Origin: an uncultured Faecalibacterium sp. | Lineage (GTDB): Bacteria > Bacillota > Clostridia > Oscillospirales > Ruminococcaceae | Assembly (NCBI GenBank): GCA_934525325.1 | Contig: CAKSZE010000070.1 | Location: forward strand, 1-6,765 | DNA: 6,765 bases | Direction of reading: 5' to 3' | Position numbers and translations under genes: made by a program | The notes under the pieces: generated by a model | The model's input: the letters and a program-made list of their open reading frames with translations, nothing else | What the model was told of the DNA's origin: nothing | The model's database searches: none | Part shown: one piece after another, positions 5,359-6,765 of the stretch | How positions within the stretch are numbered: position 1 is the stretch's first letter | How the letters are laid out: the number at the start of each line of letters is the position of its first letter

Positions 5359-6225
5359 ATGGAACTGCGCCGCACCGAACAGGGGTTTGCCCTGTATAAA
5401 GAAAAGGACTGCATCGGAGAGTGCACCCTCTCCCCCGCCCCCAAGGGCGCACAGCTTGCCGCCCTGTGCATCCTGCCCCGGTGGCGGCGCAAGGGCTACG
5501 GCTCCTACCTGTTAAAAGAAGTATTGCGCAGCTTTGGCGGCTATGACCGGGAAGCCGCCACCGTGTTTACCGCCCCGCTGCCGGAAAACGCCGCCGAGCT
5601 TGCTTTCTGGGGCAAATTCGGCTTTGCCGCCGAGGGCGGGCAGCTGGTGCGCCGCCGCACCCCGGACTTAACGGCGGTAAAATTTGTGCAGGACTTTTTA
5701 GCCGCCCGGCTGGTGCATCCGCAGCTGTGCGTGGACGCCACCTGCGGCAACGGCGGCGACACCGCCTTTCTGTGCGGGCTGACCGCCCCCGCCGGGCGGG
5801 TGCTGGCCTTTGACGTGCAGCCCGAGGCCATCCGCTCCACCCGCGCCCGGCTGGAGCAGGCAAATGTGCCCGCCGACCGGTACAGCCTTATCTGCGGCAG
5901 CCACGCCGACCTGTTACAGTATGTGCAGCCCGGCACCGCCGATGCAGTCATGTTCAACTTCGGCTGGCTGCCGGGGGCGGACCACGGGGTGTTTTCCACC
6001 GCGCAGAGCAGCATCCCCGCGCTGCAAGCGGCATTGCAGGCGGTACGCCCTGGCGGCATCGTGAGCGCCATCCTGTACAGCGGGGCGGTCATCGGCTCGG
6101 ACGAAAAACAGGCGGTGCTGCGTTTTCTACGGGCACTTCCGCTGAAAAGTTTCACCGTTCTGGTGTGTGATTTTGCCAATTGGGCCGAAACTGCCCCGCT
6201 GCCCTGCCTGATCCTGAAAAAATAA
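5359..6225 (+). CDS. mnmM: GNAT-like domain fused to MnmM/YtqB-type tRNA wobble-uridine methyltransferase
   Basis: A 288-residue two-domain protein. Residues 1-100 look like a short GNAT acetyltransferase: the acetyl-CoA motif RWRRKGYGSYLL (41-52) and a C-terminal ENAAELAFWGKFGF (76-89) of the usual N-x-A-x-x-F-Y/W type. Residues 105-288 form a Rossmann SAM methyltransferase: motif I VDATCGNGGDT (125-135), acidic FDVQ (151-154) and the signature NFGWLPGADHG (200-210), followed by T214 and SSI (217-219). This pattern matches B. subtilis YtqB/MnmM, which methylates 5-aminomethyl-2-thiouridine to mnm5s2U at the tRNA wobble position. Typical MnmM proteins are about 190 residues and lack the N-terminal extension. 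A consensus promoter and AAGGAGG support this start; the frame is open further upstream but without a ribosome binding site. What the GNAT half does is unknown: at about 100 residues it is shorter than usual (about 140) and may be a minimal enzyme or a binding module. The prfC gene follows 202 bp downstream. Confidence 0.85.
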   Translation: MELRRTEQGFALYKEKDCIGECTLSPAPKGAQLAALCILPRWRRKGYGSYLLKEVLRSFGGYDREAATVFTAPLPENAAELAFWGKFGFAAEGGQLVRRRTPDLTAVKFVQDFLAARLVHPQLCVDATCGNGGDTAFLCGLTAPAGRVLAFDVQPEAIRSTRARLEQANVPADRYSLICGSHADLLQYVQPGTADAVMFNFGWLPGADHGVFSTAQSSIPALQAALQAVRPGGIVSAILYSGAVIGSDEKQAVLRFLRALPLKSFTVLVCDFANWAETAPLPCLILKK

Positions 6226-6234
6226 CGAAAACCC

Positions 6235-6263
6235 TTGCATTATCACGCGTTTTCGTATAGAAT
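6235..6263 (+). promoter_or_regulatory. Candidate promoter for prfC, just after the methyltransferase stop
   Basis: TTGCAT (6235-6240) and TAGAAT (6258-6263) are 17 bp apart, a good sigma-A-type arrangement that starts nine bases after the stop codon. Transcription would start near 6270, giving prfC a leader of about 158 bases that contains the mini-ORF and hairpins described below. Confidence 0.55.
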
Positions 6264-6272
6264 AAGGTGCGT

Positions 6273-6308
6273 ATGTGTAAAAACAAGAACCCTCTCCGTC
6301 ACGGCTGA
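6273..6308 (+). CDS. Possible 11-residue leader peptide upstream of prfC
   Basis: ATG at 6273 opens an 11-codon frame, M-C-K-N-K-N-P-L-R-H-G, ending in TGA at 6306-6308. Its codons 6-9 lie in the 5' arm of the terminator-like hairpin (6288-6298) and its stop codon lies in the loop. AAGG (6264-6267) is five bases upstream, but if transcription starts near 6270 the mRNA would be almost leaderless. A GTG at 6267 is also in frame. Translation is unproven, and a short frame can arise by chance; its placement relative to the hairpin is the reason for listing it. Confidence 0.3.
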   Translation: MCKNKNPLRHG

Positions 6309-6329
6309 CAGCAGGCCGGAGAGGGTTTT
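6288..6329 (+). terminator. Terminator-like hairpin between the methyltransferase gene and prfC
   Basis: AACCCTCTCCG (6288-6298) and CGGAGAGGGTT (6317-6327) form a perfect 11-bp stem with an 18-base loop, running into TTTT (6326-6329). It lies 62 bases after the methyltransferase stop and so can end that transcript. It also lies downstream of the best prfC promoter, so it may act as an attenuator. The T run is short and the loop large, so termination may be partial. Confidence 0.65.
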
Positions 6330-6387
6330 CTCAGAAAGCAGGATGGAGGCTCCCATGTAAGACACCATCTGTCTGCCATTCATTCTC

Positions 6388-6408
6388 TGCCTTGCAAAGG
6401 CAATTTTT
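6388..6408 (+). promoter_or_regulatory. Small hairpin with T run just before the prfC ribosome binding site
   Basis: TGCCTT (6388-6393) and AAGGCA (6397-6402) form a 6-bp stem with a 3-base loop, followed by ATTTTT (6403-6408). The AGGAG ribosome binding site starts three bases later. Alone it is a weak terminator, but its place in the prfC leader makes a role in attenuation or ribosome access possible. Confidence 0.35.
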
Positions 6409-6410
6409 AT

Positions 6411-6415
6411 AGGAG
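6411..6415 (+). promoter_or_regulatory. Ribosome binding site of prfC
   Basis: AGGAG lies 12 bases before the ATG at 6428, somewhat farther than the usual 5-9. No better site and no alternative in-frame start is nearby, and the protein start agrees with the RF3 family. Confidence 0.65.
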
Positions 6416-6427
6416 AAGCTATCATCT

Positions 6428-6765
6428 ATGACAAATCGTGAAGAGATCGAACGCCGCAGGACGTTCGCCATCATCAGCCACCCCGACGCCGGTAAGACGA
6501 CCCTTACCGAAAAGCTGCTGCTGTACGGTGGAGCCATCAATCAGGCTGGTTCCGTCAAGGGCAAGCAGAGCGCCAAGCACGCCGTGTCCGACTGGATGGA
6601 CATCGAAAAGCAGCGTGGTATCTCGGTCACCTCTTCGGTGCTGCAGTTCAACTACGCCGGTAAGTGCGTGAACATTCTGGACACCCCCGGCCATCAGGAC
6701 TTCTCGGAGGATACCTACCGCACCCTGATGGCGGCAGACTCTGCCGTCATGGTCATCGACGCCGC
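6428..6765 (+). CDS. prfC: Peptide chain release factor 3 (RF3), 5' part only
   Basis: The first 112 codons of a translational GTPase are present; the gene runs off the window. RF3 binds the ribosome with GTP and removes RF1/RF2 after peptide release. The G1 P-loop SHPDAGKTT (17-25), the switch I region RGISVTSS and G3 [16 protein letters not shown] are all intact. The stretch [17 protein letters not shown] followed by IEKQRGIS is an RF3-specific signature that separates it from EF-G, whose switch I differs. The start fits the family, whose proteins open with a short charged segment before the P-loop. A full-length protein would be about 530 residues. The gene is preceded by a 202-bp gap with a promoter, a mini-ORF and two hairpins, so its expression may be attenuated. 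Confidence 0.96.
   Translation, partial: MTNREEIERRRTFAIISHPDAGKTTLTEKLLLYGGAINQAGSVKGKQSAKHAVSDWMDIEKQRGISVTSSVLQFNYAGKCVNILDTPGHQDFSEDTYRTLMAADSAVMVIDA

Noticed and set aside
6343..6360. A five-codon ORF (M-E-A-P-M) in the prfC leader.
   Set aside because: It is too short and has no convincing ribosome binding site; its position does not overlap either hairpin in a meaningful way.

Overview
The window looks like chromosomal DNA from a GC-rich Clostridia species, most likely of the Faecalibacterium/Gemmiger type (Oscillospiraceae). That assignment rests on protein style, GC-rich coding sequence, strong GGAGG-type ribosome binding sites and AT-rich intergenic regions with sigma-A-like promoters; no marker gene proves it. 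I see no insertion sequence, CRISPR array, rRNA or tRNA.

Layout. At the left edge (1-21, minus strand) lie the first seven codons of an unidentified gene, with its ribosome binding site, a candidate promoter and a dyad. A strong bidirectional terminator (115-155) separates it from a two-gene minus-strand unit: an IlvD/Edd-family Fe-S dehydratase (3469-1682), then a GntP-family gluconate-type permease (1583-228). Together they look like a sugar-acid utilisation unit: the permease brings in an aldonate and the dehydratase converts it to a 2-keto-3-deoxy acid. A 302-bp intergenic region (3470-3771) holds a well-formed promoter for this unit, several symmetric or repeated elements that could be operators, and the terminator of the next gene.

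That next gene (5154-3772, minus) is a membrane-anchored HtrA/DegP-type serine protease with one PDZ domain. It is divergent from a plus-strand gene (5359-6225) that fuses a short GNAT-like N-terminal half to an MnmM/YtqB-type SAM methyltransferase, probably acting on the tRNA wobble uridine. The 204-bp divergent region carries promoters facing both ways.

The window ends inside prfC (peptide chain release factor 3, from 6428). The leader between the methyltransferase gene and prfC is unusual. It has a promoter-like element, an 11-codon mini-ORF running through the 5' arm of a terminator-like hairpin, and a second small hairpin with a T run just before the ribosome binding site. This arrangement suggests attenuation of prfC and is the most interesting non-coding signal here. 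The GNAT-MnmM fusion is the most interesting coding feature.
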